Origin: Thiopseudomonas alkaliphila
GTDB taxonomy: Bacteria; Pseudomonadota; Gammaproteobacteria; Pseudomonadales; Pseudomonadaceae
Assembly: GCF_001267175.1 (NCBI RefSeq)
Contig: NZ_CP012358.1
Span: 660,501 to 724,500 of the forward strand
Length of the DNA: 64,000 nucleotides
Reading direction: 5' to 3'
In this document: piece by piece, positions 28,057 to 37,870 of the stretch
Position numbering within the stretch: the first letter of the stretch is position 1
Layout: each line of letters begins with the position of its first letter
Notes under the pieces: model-generated
Seen by the model: only the letters and a program-made list of their open reading frames with translations
The model's database searches: none
Told to the model about the DNA's origin: nothing
Made by a program: the position numbers and the translations under genes

Positions 28057-28692
28057 TTAGTTGCAGTGTCGCTGATTAACCGCTTGTTCAAGCACCTTAA
28101 GCAGAGCCTGAATTTCAGCGTGTTTGATCTTCATTGAGGCGCGGTTGACAATCAAGCGTGAGCTAATATGAGCAATCAGCTCTTGCGGCTCTAAACCGTT
28201 GGCACGCAGCGTGTTACCGGTATCCACAACGTCAATGATTTTATCGGCTAGCCCCACTAACGGCGCTAACTCCATAGAGCCATACAGCTTAATGACTTCA
28301 ACTTGACGCCCTTGTTCGGCGTAATAGCGCTTTGCTACATTGACGAACTTAGTCGCCACTCGCAGTCTACCACGTGGCTCAGGTGCCCCCGTGACGCCAG
28401 CTGTCATCAACTTACACTTCGCAATTTGTAAGTCCAACGGCTCGTATAGGCCTTGGCCACCATACTCCAGCAATACGTCTTTACCGGCTACGCCTAAGTC
28501 TGCTGCACCCTGCTCAACATAGGTCGGCACATCAGTGGCGCGTACGATTAGTAAACGCACATCATCACGGGTGGTAGGAATGATTAATTTACGACTTTTT
28601 TCAGGGTTTTCAGTGGGCACGATGCCGGCTTGTTCAAGCAATGGCAAGGTGTCATCTAAGATACGCCCTTTGGATAATGCAATAGTTAACAT
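28057..28692 (-). CDS. hisG: ATP phosphoribosyltransferase, short form (catalytic subunit)
   Basis: It catalyses the first step of histidine synthesis, joining ATP and PRPP. The 211-residue product is the short HisG form without a C-terminal regulatory domain, so it needs the HisZ partner, not present in this window. Motifs: [40 protein letters not shown] and the PRPP-binding [13 protein letters not shown]. It lies six bases after murA and starts the his group. Confidence 0.96.
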   Translation of the reverse strand: MLTIALSKGRILDDTLPLLEQAGIVPTENPEKSRKLIIPTTRDDVRLLIVRATDVPTYVEQGAADLGVAGKDVLLEYGGQGLYEPLDLQIAKCKLMTAGVTGAPEPRGRLRVATKFVNVAKRYYAEQGRQVEVIKLYGSMELAPLVGLADKIIDVVDTGNTLRANGLEPQELIAHISSRLIVNRASMKIKHAEIQALLKVLEQAVNQRHCN

Positions 28693-28698
28693 GTTCTA

Positions 28699-29982
<1,284 letters not shown>

Positions 29983-30222
29983 TTAGGCTCGGGATGCCCA
30001 AGCGTCTTTACTAAAAAATTTCATGCTGACCGCGTGAACTCGGCCATCCGCAATCCATGGATTAATTACCGCATATACCGCTTGCTGACGTTTAACCGGA
30101 CTTAATGCCGCCAATTCATCACTAATAATATTTAAGCAAAAATCACAGCCTGAACCATCTAGCACAACCTCTACGTTGTCGAGCTGCTGTTCAATGGCTT
30201 GTTTAACTTCTTGTGAGTACAT
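29983..30222 (-). CDS. ibaG: BolA/IbaG-family protein
   Basis: A small (79-residue) BolA-like protein. Proteins of this type bind an Fe-S cluster together with a monothiol glutaredoxin and act in Fe-S trafficking or acid stress. It has a BolA-fold pattern (IEQQLDNVEVVLDGSGCDFCLNIISDEL...VKRQQAVYAVINPWIADGRVHAVSMKFF) with the conserved His near the end. The position between mlaB and murA is typical of IbaG rather than BolA proper. Confidence 0.9.
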   Translation of the reverse strand: MYSQEVKQAIEQQLDNVEVVLDGSGCDFCLNIISDELAALSPVKRQQAVYAVINPWIADGRVHAVSMKFFSKDAWASRA

Positions 30223-30237
30223 GCGTTCCTCTACAGA

Positions 30238-30546
30238 TCACTTAGTTGTTGCAGCCAATAATGGCGATAACTGACACACTTCGGCAATTTGTTGCATGTC
30301 TTTGGGTAAGCCGACAATCGACAACTGTTTATTGCCGCGTAGCCCTTCACGCATAAATGCCAACACCAAGGCCAATCCCACACTACTGGACTTACTAACC
30401 TCGGTGCAGTTGATTTCAAGGGTAGCACCTTCTGCCGAGGCAATCAGTGCTTTACCTTGGCGCAGCAGCGCTGGCGCCGTGCGATAATCTAGCACACCTC
30501 GCAAGCTAAGCTGCTGATTTTGCAAATTAATTTCTGCCGCTGCCAT
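30238..30546 (-). CDS. mlaB: STAS-domain protein MlaB
   Basis: MlaB is the cytoplasmic STAS subunit that stabilises the MlaF ATPase in the Mla phospholipid transport complex. The 102-residue product has a single STAS domain with the conserved core (GATLEINCTEVSKSSSVGLALVLAFMREGL). It lies two bases after mlaC. Sequence alone would allow other STAS proteins, but the operon fixes the assignment. Confidence 0.9.
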   Translation of the reverse strand: MAAAEINLQNQQLSLRGVLDYRTAPALLRQGKALIASAEGATLEINCTEVSKSSSVGLALVLAFMREGLRGNKQLSIVGLPKDMQQIAEVCQLSPLLAATTK

Positions 30547-30548
30547 AG

Positions 30549-31193
30549 TTATTTGTGCTCTTCACGGGTTTTACCAATGATTTCAACCCAATCATCAATC
30601 ACCTTATCAAGGTTGCCACCGTTTTTTTGCATCGCTTCAGCAAATTGATCACGGAACAACTTACCCACGTTAATTCCATTAATAATTACGTTGCGCATCA
30701 TCCACTGATTATTTTTAATTACCATGGTGTAAGACAGCGGATAAACCACGCCTTTATTATCGGTTACTTCCATTTTTACTTCAGCACGCTTAGGGTCACG
30801 CTGCACTCCCATTGGCAATACTTTGATGTCTTGGTTGTCGTATTCAAGCAAGGCATTGCCATAGAACTGCATTAAACCCTGCTTAAAGTTTTCCTGAAAT
30901 TTAGCCATCTGTGCAGGACTGGCCTGACGTGAATAGCGCACCGTCATTACACTGCGTGAAATCCCATCAGCATCCACTACTGGTCCTAAAATATTATCCA
31001 TTGCCTGATAAAAAGCTTGCGGACTATTTCTGTAGTGCTCTTTATTCGCTTTCAAATCCTGTAGCAATTTAGAGGTAGTTTCTTGTACTACTTGCTGCGG
31101 GCTTAATGGGGCGGCAGCAATGGCCAACAACGGCAAGCTAAGTAGCAAGGCTAAAAAGCCACGACGCATCATCGTTATCATTGTCTTACTCAC
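30549..31193 (-). CDS. mlaC: Periplasmic phospholipid-binding protein MlaC
   Basis: MlaC ferries phospholipids between the outer-membrane MlaA complex and the inner-membrane MlaFEDB complex. The 214-residue product has a signal peptide (MMRRGFLALLLSLPLLAIAAA, cut near residue 28) followed by the Tol_Tol/MlaC domain (PQQVVQETTSKLLQDLKANKEHYRN, MVIKNNQWMMRNVIINGINVG). Its start overlaps mlaD by four bases. Confidence 0.95.
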   Translation of the reverse strand: MSKTMITMMRRGFLALLLSLPLLAIAAAPLSPQQVVQETTSKLLQDLKANKEHYRNSPQAFYQAMDNILGPVVDADGISRSVMTVRYSRQASPAQMAKFQENFKQGLMQFYGNALLEYDNQDIKVLPMGVQRDPKRAEVKMEVTDNKGVVYPLSYTMVIKNNQWMMRNVIINGINVGKLFRDQFAEAMQKNGGNLDKVIDDWVEIIGKTREEHK

Positions 31194-31660
31194 TCTTTAT
31201 CCGATGAATTAACTGAGTTTAATAAAAATTTACCGATTAGTTCTTCTAGCACCAATGAAGACTGGGTATCAGTGATCACTGACTGATCTTCTAAGACCTC
31301 ATCTTCACCACCGACACTGAGGCTAATGTACTTTTCACCGAGCAATCCTGCGGTCAAAATCGAGGCGGTTGTATCTAGCGGCAAGTTGTTGACCTTGCTA
31401 TCAAGATCCAAGCTGACTTTACTACTAAAGCCCTCATGATCTAGCTCAATCGCAGCTACTTTTCCCACTGTGACTCCAGCCATAGTGACCTTAGCTCGAG
31501 TAGTTAACCCCGAGGTGTTATCAAAATAAGCATACACTCGGTAAGTGTCGGTATGACCATGAAAGGATAAACCACTGACCCGCAACGCCAACAACACCAG
31601 CGCCAGCACACCAGCCAATAAAAATAAACCTACTGTAATTTCAAGCGTACGGCTGCGCAT
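31190..31660 (-). CDS. mlaD: MCE-domain substrate-binding protein MlaD
   Basis: MlaD is an inner-membrane-anchored MCE protein that forms a hexameric ring channelling lipids. The 156-residue product has one N-terminal transmembrane helix (LEITVGLFLLAGVLALVLLAL) and one MCE domain (GLTTRAKVTMAGVTVGKVAAIELD, ILTAGLLGEKYISLSVGGED). It overlaps mlaE by one base and mlaC by four. Confidence 0.96.
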   Translation of the reverse strand: MRSRTLEITVGLFLLAGVLALVLLALRVSGLSFHGHTDTYRVYAYFDNTSGLTTRAKVTMAGVTVGKVAAIELDHEGFSSKVSLDLDSKVNNLPLDTTASILTAGLLGEKYISLSVGGEDEVLEDQSVITDTQSSLVLEELIGKFLLNSVNSSDKE

Positions 31661-32457
31661 TAGAAATCTCCAAACATTAATGCAGTCAAAATAAAATCAA
31701 AACCCAGTACCGCCAGCGAGGCGTACACCACGGTTCGTGTGGTTGCACGGCTAATCCCCTCCGAGGTGGGCTCGCAGTCATAGCCTTGGAATACCGCAAT
31801 CCAGGTGACTAAAAAAGCAAAAACCACACTTTTAATCACCCCATTTAATACATCTTTTTGAAACTCAACGCTGTTTTGCATATTGCCCCAATAGGAGCCG
31901 TCATAAACCCCCAGCCAATCCACTGCCACCATGGCACCACCCCAGATACCAACCACGGTAAAAATCGCAGACAGCAAAGGCATGGAAATAAACCCAGCCC
32001 ATAGACGTGGCGCAATGATGTACTTTAGCGGATCGACCCCGATCATTTCTAAACTAGATAACTGCTCGGTGGATTTCATATTGCCAATTTCTGCGGTTAA
32101 CGCCGAACCTGCACGCCCTGCAAACAGTAAAGCCGTGACAACCGGGCCTAATTCGCGCAGCAAGGTGAGCGACACCATTTGCCCGACCGCCTGCTCTGAA
32201 CCGAAATCGACCAAGATGCTATAGCCTTGTAACGCTAACACCATGCCAATAAATAAGCCCGAAACCACGATAATGGCTAAGGATAAAACCCCTACCGAAT
32301 ACAGTTGTTTCACTAGCAAGCGCCAACTGCTGCCAGCGCCCTTACGCCCTAGTAAGGCGCGCATTAAAAATACCGTAGAACGCCCTAACGCTTGAACCAC
32401 ATCGAGTCCAGAGCGCCCAAATAACGCAATACGATCAAGCCAAGATTTTGCCGCCAT
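31660..32457 (-). CDS. mlaE: Mla permease MlaE
   Basis: MlaE is the membrane-spanning permease of the ABC lipid transporter. The 265-residue product has about five transmembrane segments and the MlaE-family motifs [48 protein letters not shown] and a proline-rich coupling helix ([19 protein letters not shown]). It sits between mlaF and mlaD. Confidence 0.96.
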   Translation of the reverse strand: MAAKSWLDRIALFGRSGLDVVQALGRSTVFLMRALLGRKGAGSSWRLLVKQLYSVGVLSLAIIVVSGLFIGMVLALQGYSILVDFGSEQAVGQMVSLTLLRELGPVVTALLFAGRAGSALTAEIGNMKSTEQLSSLEMIGVDPLKYIIAPRLWAGFISMPLLSAIFTVVGIWGGAMVAVDWLGVYDGSYWGNMQNSVEFQKDVLNGVIKSVVFAFLVTWIAVFQGYDCEPTSEGISRATTRTVVYASLAVLGFDFILTALMFGDF

Positions 32458-32460
32458 GGA

Positions 32461-33270
32461 TTATTTGCTCCCTAAGAATGCACTACGCAAGTCAGGCGCA
32501 TTAAAGTGAAATGGCACTGGCCCATCCGGTATTCCCTGCATAAATTGTTTAACCTTAGGGTCCTCTGATTGCATTAGCTCTGCTGGGGTTCCCTGAGCCA
32601 ACACTTGGGTATCTCCTACTAAATAGAGATAATCCGAAATACTGGCAGTTTCAGCTAGGTCATGGGAGACTAAAATACTGGTAATGCCTAAGGCATCATT
32701 CAGTAAGCGAATTAATCGCACCAACACCCCTTTAGCAATTGGATCCTGACCAACAAAGGGTTCATCATAAATTAAAATATCTGGATCCAGTGCAATCGCT
32801 CGAGCTAATGCTACTCGCCGCTTCATTCCACCTGATAGCTCATCAGGCATTAAGTCCACCGCACCTCGTAAACCAACCGCTTGCAACTTCATTAGTACCA
32901 CATCATGAATCAACTCTTCAGACAGTGTGGTGTGCACGCGTAACGGAAAGGCCACGTTTTCAAAGACGTTCAGATCAGTAAACAGCGCCCCACTTTGAAA
33001 CAGCACCCCAAACTCTTTACGCATATCAAATAAATCTGCACGCGATAAGGTTGGCAGGTTTTTACCATTAACCCACACCTCACCCGCGGCAGGCTTTAAT
33101 TGTGCAGCGATTAAGCGCATCAGCGTAGTTTTACCACAGCCTGACGGTCCCATGATGCCGGTAACCTTACCGCGCGGAATACTCAAATCGATACCTTTGA
33201 AGATATAGCGATCGCCGCGTTTAAAGCTGAGATTTTTTAGCTCTACGGCATATTCAGTCGATAACGACAT
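32461..33270 (-). CDS. mlaF: Mla ATPase MlaF
   Basis: MlaF is the ABC ATPase of the phospholipid transporter that maintains outer-membrane asymmetry. The 269-residue product has Walker A (GPSGCGKTT), Q-loop, the signature (LSGGMKRRVALARA) and Walker B (DILIYDEPFVGQD, with FVGQDPI typical of MlaF rather than other importers). It is the first gene of mlaFEDCB, which runs on into ibaG, murA and his. It diverges from kdsD, with a 186-base gap between them. Confidence 0.96.
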   Translation of the reverse strand: MSLSTEYAVELKNLSFKRGDRYIFKGIDLSIPRGKVTGIMGPSGCGKTTLMRLIAAQLKPAAGEVWVNGKNLPTLSRADLFDMRKEFGVLFQSGALFTDLNVFENVAFPLRVHTTLSEELIHDVVLMKLQAVGLRGAVDLMPDELSGGMKRRVALARAIALDPDILIYDEPFVGQDPIAKGVLVRLIRLLNDALGITSILVSHDLAETASISDYLYLVGDTQVLAQGTPAELMQSEDPKVKQFMQGIPDGPVPFHFNAPDLRSAFLGSK

Positions 33271-33456
33271 CCAATCTCCTACTGCTTAAACAGTGTTTGA
33301 GGCAACCCAAATTAACGAATCACCCATAAATAAAAACGGCTCAATATACCATTGCCCAGCCTAACTTCCCAAGACAGTAGCTGAACAGTTATGAGTTCAG
33401 TGACAATTTTGCGTATAATCGGTTTTATTTTCTTCATTAAAAATAGAGAGCCAGTA

Positions 33457-34431
33457 ATGTCGACCGCCTCTTCTTTGATTCAATCCGCCACCCAAGCCAT
33501 CGCCTTAGAAGTGGAGGCTATTAATCACCTTAAACAACGGATTGATCAGCGCTTCGCCGAAGCCTGCCAGCTTATTCTTAATTGCAGTGGGCGTGTAGTT
33601 GTGGTGGGGATGGGCAAGTCTGGACATATCGGGCGCAAAATTGCTGCCACCTTAGCCAGCACCGGTACGCCTGCATTTTTTGTCCACCCAGCAGAGGCCA
33701 GTCACGGCGATATGGGCATGATTACTGCTAATGACGTGGTGTTAGCCCTATCTAACTCAGGCTCGACCCATGAAATTGTCACCTTACTGCCACTGATTAA
33801 GCGCCTCGGGATTACCTTAATCAGCATGACCGGCAATAGCGAATCCCCTCTCGCTCAAGCCGCTGCGGTAAATTTAGATGCCAGCGTAGAACAAGAAGCT
33901 TGCCCCCTGAATCTTGCCCCTACCTCTTCCACCACTGTGGCTTTGGTATTAGGCGATGCCTTGGCGATTGCCCTACTAGAAGCCAAAGGCTTTACCCCTG
34001 AGCAGTTTGCTTTTTCACATCCAGGCGGCGCTTTAGGGCGCCGTTTATTGCTTAAAGTCGAGCATGTGATGCACAGCGGTGAAGAGCTGCCTTGCGTGGC
34101 CAAAGGCGTTGAACTGCGTCATGCGCTGTTAGAAATGACCCAAAAAGGCTTAGGTATGACCCTGATTCTTGATAACCAAGGCCATTTAGCTGGCGTGTTT
34201 ACCGATGGCGACTTGCGCCGCGCCCTAGACAAAGGCATTGATGTGCGCACTGCCACCATTGATCAGCTCATGACTACCCACCCTAAATCAGCACATCCTG
34301 AGATGTTGGCGGCCGAAGCCTTAAAAATTATGGAAGACCATAAAATCAGCTCACTGCCAGTGATTGATCAACAGGGATTAGCCATTGGCGCACTAAATAT
34401 GCATGATCTATTACGCGCGGGAGTTATTTAA
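33457..34431 (+). CDS. kdsD: D-arabinose-5-phosphate isomerase KdsD
   Basis: It makes arabinose 5-phosphate from ribulose 5-phosphate for Kdo in lipopolysaccharide. From ATG 33457 it has 324 residues. It has an SIS domain (VVVVGMGKSGHIGRKIAATLASTGTPAFFVHPAEASHGDMGM, LSNSGSTHEIVTLLPLIKR) and two C-terminal CBS domains (VMHSGEELP, LMTTHPKSA). It overlaps kdsC at TAATG. An upstream GTG-type extension to 33391 lacks family similarity. Confidence 0.96.
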   Translation: MSTASSLIQSATQAIALEVEAINHLKQRIDQRFAEACQLILNCSGRVVVVGMGKSGHIGRKIAATLASTGTPAFFVHPAEASHGDMGMITANDVVLALSNSGSTHEIVTLLPLIKRLGITLISMTGNSESPLAQAAAVNLDASVEQEACPLNLAPTSSTTVALVLGDALAIALLEAKGFTPEQFAFSHPGGALGRRLLLKVEHVMHSGEELPCVAKGVELRHALLEMTQKGLGMTLILDNQGHLAGVFTDGDLRRALDKGIDVRTATIDQLMTTHPKSAHPEMLAAEALKIMEDHKISSLPVIDQQGLAIGALNMHDLLRAGVI

Positions 34432-34967
34432 TGTTTAGTCACCTACCACAAGATTTTGCCGAACGTGCACAACAAATTAAACTAGCCGTGTTTGACGTAG
34501 ATGGCGTGCTCAGTGATGGCCAGCTTTATTTTATGGCCGATGGCAGTGAAGCCAAAGCCTTCAGCACGCTCGATGGCCAAGGAATGAAACTGTTACAGCA
34601 GTCAGGAGTCGAATTGGCGATTATTACAGGCCGCGCCTCGAAAGCAGTGGAGCATCGGGTAAAAAACCTAGGGATTAACTACCTTTATCAAGCCCGTGAA
34701 GATAAAATAACCGCCCTTAACGAACTGCTGGCTGATCTTGATTTAAGTTACGCTCAGGTAGCTTATCTAGGAGATGATCTGCCAGACTTAGCAGTTATTC
34801 GCCGAGTAGGCATTGGCGCTGCGGTAAATAACGCGCACTTTTTCGTTAAACAGCATGCTTATTTCACCACCCATACTAACGGCGGTTTTGGTGCTGCCCG
34901 TGAGTTTTGTGATGCACTGATGCATGGCCAAGGCACCTTAGATGCTGTACTGCAGCGCTATTTATAA
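34431..34967 (+). CDS. kdsC: 3-deoxy-D-manno-octulosonate 8-phosphate phosphatase KdsC
   Basis: A HAD phosphatase that releases Kdo from Kdo-8-phosphate. The 178-residue product has the HAD nucleophile motif in FDVDGVLSDGQLYF, IITGRASKAVEHR, and the third/fourth motifs in YLGDDLPDLAVIRRVG. It is a minimal HAD without cap domain and probably tetramerises. It shares its start with the kdsD stop (TAATG) and is followed by lptC after 40 bases. Confidence 0.96.
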   Translation: MFSHLPQDFAERAQQIKLAVFDVDGVLSDGQLYFMADGSEAKAFSTLDGQGMKLLQQSGVELAIITGRASKAVEHRVKNLGINYLYQAREDKITALNELLADLDLSYAQVAYLGDDLPDLAVIRRVGIGAAVNNAHFFVKQHAYFTTHTNGGFGAAREFCDALMHGQGTLDAVLQRYL

Positions 34968-35007
34968 ACTCGCCAGCCTAACTCGACAGCTTAAAAGGTA
35001 ACTGTTT

Positions 35008-35595
35008 GTGAAACTAACTCTGCCCAATTACTTACGGACTTTCTTGCTCGCAGTACTTATAATTGCTGTCTTTCTGGCTGTGGGTTACTGGAACTTTGAA
35101 CGCCGCCCTGAAGCAACGGTAGATCGTCCTATCGCAGTAGCAGCTATACAGACTATCGATTTTTTTGTAACAAACTCACACACCTTACAGTTTCAAGAAG
35201 ATGGATCGGTTCGCTATGAACTGCGCTCAGAGCAACTTGATCACATTCAACACAATGATCAAACCTTACTGACTCAGCCTGATTTATTGTTAGTGCGCGG
35301 CACTGAGTATCCTTGGCATATCACTGGCGACAAAGGTGAAGTGGCTGCCGAAGGCAAGGAAATTGAGCTTATTGATAATGTGCGGGTTGCCCGCACGGAT
35401 GCTAAACAGCGTCCTACTATATTACAAACCACGCGTCTGACTTATTTTCCAGACGATGAAATTGCACAAACTCAACAACCAGTAGAAATTGAAGCAGCTA
35501 ACGGCATCACTCACGCTACCGGTATGAAAATTTATTTTAAAGACAGTGTGATGCACTTACACTCAAACGTACGAGGCCAACATGAAGTTCGCTAG
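35008..35595 (+). CDS. lptC: LPS export protein LptC
   Basis: LptC is the bitopic inner-membrane protein that passes LPS from LptBFG to LptA. The 195-residue product starts at GTG 35008 with AAAGGT upstream. It has one N-terminal transmembrane helix (about residues 9-27) followed by a beta-jellyroll domain (GSVRYELRSEQLDHI...LLTQPDLLL, GDKGEVAAEGKEIELIDNV). It overlaps lptA by 14 bases. Sequence identity in this family is low, but the operon order settles it. Confidence 0.93.
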   Translation: MKLTLPNYLRTFLLAVLIIAVFLAVGYWNFERRPEATVDRPIAVAAIQTIDFFVTNSHTLQFQEDGSVRYELRSEQLDHIQHNDQTLLTQPDLLLVRGTEYPWHITGDKGEVAAEGKEIELIDNVRVARTDAKQRPTILQTTRLTYFPDDEIAQTQQPVEIEAANGITHATGMKIYFKDSVMHLHSNVRGQHEVR

Positions 35596-36103
35596 CCCTT
35601 CATCCATTTTTCTCGCTCTATCCCTTGCCTGCGCCAGTAGTGCTGCTGTGGCTTTACCTTCAGATCGTGAGCAACCAATCCGTATCCAAGCCGACAGCGC
35701 AGAGCTCGATGATAAACAAGGAGTTGCTGTGTATCGCGGCAATGTCATCATCACCCAAGGCAGCATGGTGGTTAAAGGCAATACCGTTACCATTACCCAA
35801 ACGCCAGATGGCGAGATTGAAACCTTTACCTCAGTTGGCCGCCCAGCGTACTACGAGCAAAAACCAGAGCAAAACAAAGGTCTCGTTAAGGCCTATGGCT
35901 TAACTATTCAATACTTTGTAGCAAAAGACCGTATCGTTCTTACCGATCAGGCTAAAGTAACCCAAGACGGCAACACCTTTGAGGGTGAGAAAATTGTCTA
36001 CGACACTCAACGCCAAATCGTAAATGCTGGCCGCGCTACCGACTCTAAGATCACCACACCACGTCCGCGGATTGATATGGTGATTCAACCGAAGAAGAAA
36101 TAA
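35582..36103 (+). CDS. lptA: LPS transport periplasmic protein LptA
   Basis: LptA forms the bridge that carries LPS across the periplasm. The 173-residue product has a signal peptide (cut after about residue 24, ...SAAVA) and the OstA/LptA jellyroll ([65 protein letters not shown]). It lies between lptC and lptB in one operon. Confidence 0.95.
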   Translation: MKFASPSSIFLALSLACASSAAVALPSDREQPIRIQADSAELDDKQGVAVYRGNVIITQGSMVVKGNTVTITQTPDGEIETFTSVGRPAYYEQKPEQNKGLVKAYGLTIQYFVAKDRIVLTDQAKVTQDGNTFEGEKIVYDTQRQIVNAGRATDSKITTPRPRIDMVIQPKKK

Positions 36104-36108
36104 CGCCC

Positions 36109-36834
36109 ATGAGCATACTTAAAGCCCAGCACTTGGCTAAAAGTTACAAAGGCCGCCAAGTGGTTAAAGACGTTAGCCTCAGCATTGAAAGCGGACAAAT
36201 TGTTGGCTTACTTGGCCCCAATGGCGCAGGAAAAACCACCTGCTTCTATATGATTGTCGGCTTAGTTAAAGCCGATAAGGGCCAAGTCATGATTGACGAT
36301 CAAGACCTTAGCTTTGCACCCATGCACGGCCGAGCTAAAGCGGGCCTTGGCTACCTGCCTCAAGAGGCTTCAATTTTTCGCAAGCTAACCGTAACCGACA
36401 ATATTCTGGCCATTCTAGAAACCCGTAAAGAGCTTAATCAACAACAGCGCTTAGCGGCCCTAGAAGAACTATTGCAAGAGTTTAATATCACCCATATCCG
36501 TGACAGTCTCGGCATGAGTTTATCTGGCGGCGAGCGTCGCCGGGTTGAAATTGCCCGCGCCCTAGCCACCAATCCTAAGTTTATTTTATTGGATGAACCC
36601 TTTGCTGGGGTTGACCCAATTTCGGTGGGTGATATCAAACAAATTATTAAGCACCTCAAAAGCAAAGGCATTGGCGTACTGATCACCGATCACAACGTAC
36701 GTGAAACCTTGGATATTTGTGAGCTGGCGTATATCGTCAGTGAAGGCACCATTATTGAAGCCGGAGATGCGGAGAAAGTGCTGTCGAATCAGCGCGTTAA
36801 AGAAGTTTACCTCGGCCATGAGTTTAGGCTGTAA
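36109..36834 (+). CDS. lptB: LPS export ABC ATPase LptB
   Basis: LptB powers LPS extraction by LptBFGC. The 241-residue ATPase has Walker A ([18 protein letters not shown]), the Q-loop region ([14 protein letters not shown]), signature [16 protein letters not shown] and Walker [17 protein letters not shown], all typical of LptB. In Pseudomonas rpoN normally follows; here an HNH nuclease gene starts ten bases later. Confidence 0.97.
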   Translation: MSILKAQHLAKSYKGRQVVKDVSLSIESGQIVGLLGPNGAGKTTCFYMIVGLVKADKGQVMIDDQDLSFAPMHGRAKAGLGYLPQEASIFRKLTVTDNILAILETRKELNQQQRLAALEELLQEFNITHIRDSLGMSLSGGERRRVEIARALATNPKFILLDEPFAGVDPISVGDIKQIIKHLKSKGIGVLITDHNVRETLDICELAYIVSEGTIIEAGDAEKVLSNQRVKEVYLGHEFRL

Positions 36835-36843
36835 GGAAGCGCC

Positions 36844-37188
36844 ATGAGTAAAGTAGAGCAAATTGTCCGCCAAACCCGCGCCGAGCGTGAACGAGGCTAC
36901 CGAGAAAAAGCCCTGCGCATGTACCCGCATTTTTGCGGACGCTGTGGCCGTGAGTTTAGTGGCAAGCGCTTAAGCGAACTCACCGTCCATCATCGTGACC
37001 ATAATCATGACAACAACCCTGAGGACGGCTCAAACTGGGAGCTACTTTGCCTGTACTGCCACGACAATGAGCATCAGCGTCAAGTTGATTTGCATTACCA
37101 ACGTGAAGAAGCGGCCGGACAAAAAGCTCCACAACAAACCTTTAAAGCCTTTGCCGGACTGGCTGACCTGCTCAATAAAGAGCATTAA
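36844..37188 (+). CDS. YajD-family HNH nuclease
   Basis: A 114-residue protein with an HNH domain: CGRCGREFSGKRLSELTVHHRDHNHDNNPEDGSNWELLCLYCHDNEH. The two Cys pairs and the HHRDHNH centre form the zinc and catalytic site. YajD proteins are conserved in many Proteobacteria; the cellular role is unknown. It starts ten bases after lptB and probably shares its transcript. Confidence 0.9.
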   Translation: MSKVEQIVRQTRAERERGYREKALRMYPHFCGRCGREFSGKRLSELTVHHRDHNHDNNPEDGSNWELLCLYCHDNEHQRQVDLHYQREEAAGQKAPQQTFKAFAGLADLLNKEH

Positions 37189-37216
37189 TCCCCCAAAAGA
37201 GATATAAGCCCGACTA

Positions 37217-37870
37217 ATGATGCCAACTGCCAACGCAACCACCCGCCTCCTCTATGTGATGGACCCTATGTGTTCTTGGTGCTGGGGGTTTGCCCCGGTG
37301 ATCGCACAGTTGGTTGAGTTAGCCGCTGACTACGGCGTTGACACTGAGATTCGAGTTGGCGGCCTGCGCCAAGAGCATCAACCTTTAAGCCCAGACAAAC
37401 GGCGTTATATTCTGCAACACTGGCAAACAGTCGCTGCTACCACCAAGCAACCATTTAACTTTGCCCAAGGATTGGGGCCGGACTTTATCTACGATACCGA
37501 ACCGGCTTGCCGTGCTCTACTTGCTGCGCAACAGCTAGATCAAGCCAACAACACAGCTCAACGCTGGTCGTACCTTAAGACCTTACAAACTGCCTTTTAC
37601 TGCCAAGCTCAAACACTAACTGAGCCAGTACTCATTCAGCTAGCACAGCGCTGCGACTACCCAAGCGCTGAGTTTACTGAATTATTGAGCAGCGATTGCC
37701 TAAAGCAGCAAACCGAACAACAATTTGCTTGGGTCAGACAGCTGCCTTCTAGCGGCTTTCCTAGTGTGTTTATTAGCCATCAACAGCAATTATTGCTATT
37801 GACCAATGGCTACCAACCTGCAGAGCAGCTCGCTCCTCAATTACGCGCTTGGTTAATGGCCCATGCCTAA
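37217..37870 (+). CDS. DsbA-family thioredoxin-like protein (FrnE-type)
   Basis: A 217-residue protein without a signal peptide, so cytoplasmic. The active-site motif is CSWC in VMDPMCSWCWGFAPVI, followed by a helical insertion (DTEPACRALLAA) and a thioredoxin-like end with the cis-proline region SSGFPSVFI. This pattern fits the DsbA/FrnE group of oxidoreductases. Its last eight bases overlap the ABC transporter start, so the two are coupled. Confidence 0.87.
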   Translation: MMPTANATTRLLYVMDPMCSWCWGFAPVIAQLVELAADYGVDTEIRVGGLRQEHQPLSPDKRRYILQHWQTVAATTKQPFNFAQGLGPDFIYDTEPACRALLAAQQLDQANNTAQRWSYLKTLQTAFYCQAQTLTEPVLIQLAQRCDYPSAEFTELLSSDCLKQQTEQQFAWVRQLPSSGFPSVFISHQQQLLLLTNGYQPAEQLAPQLRAWLMAHA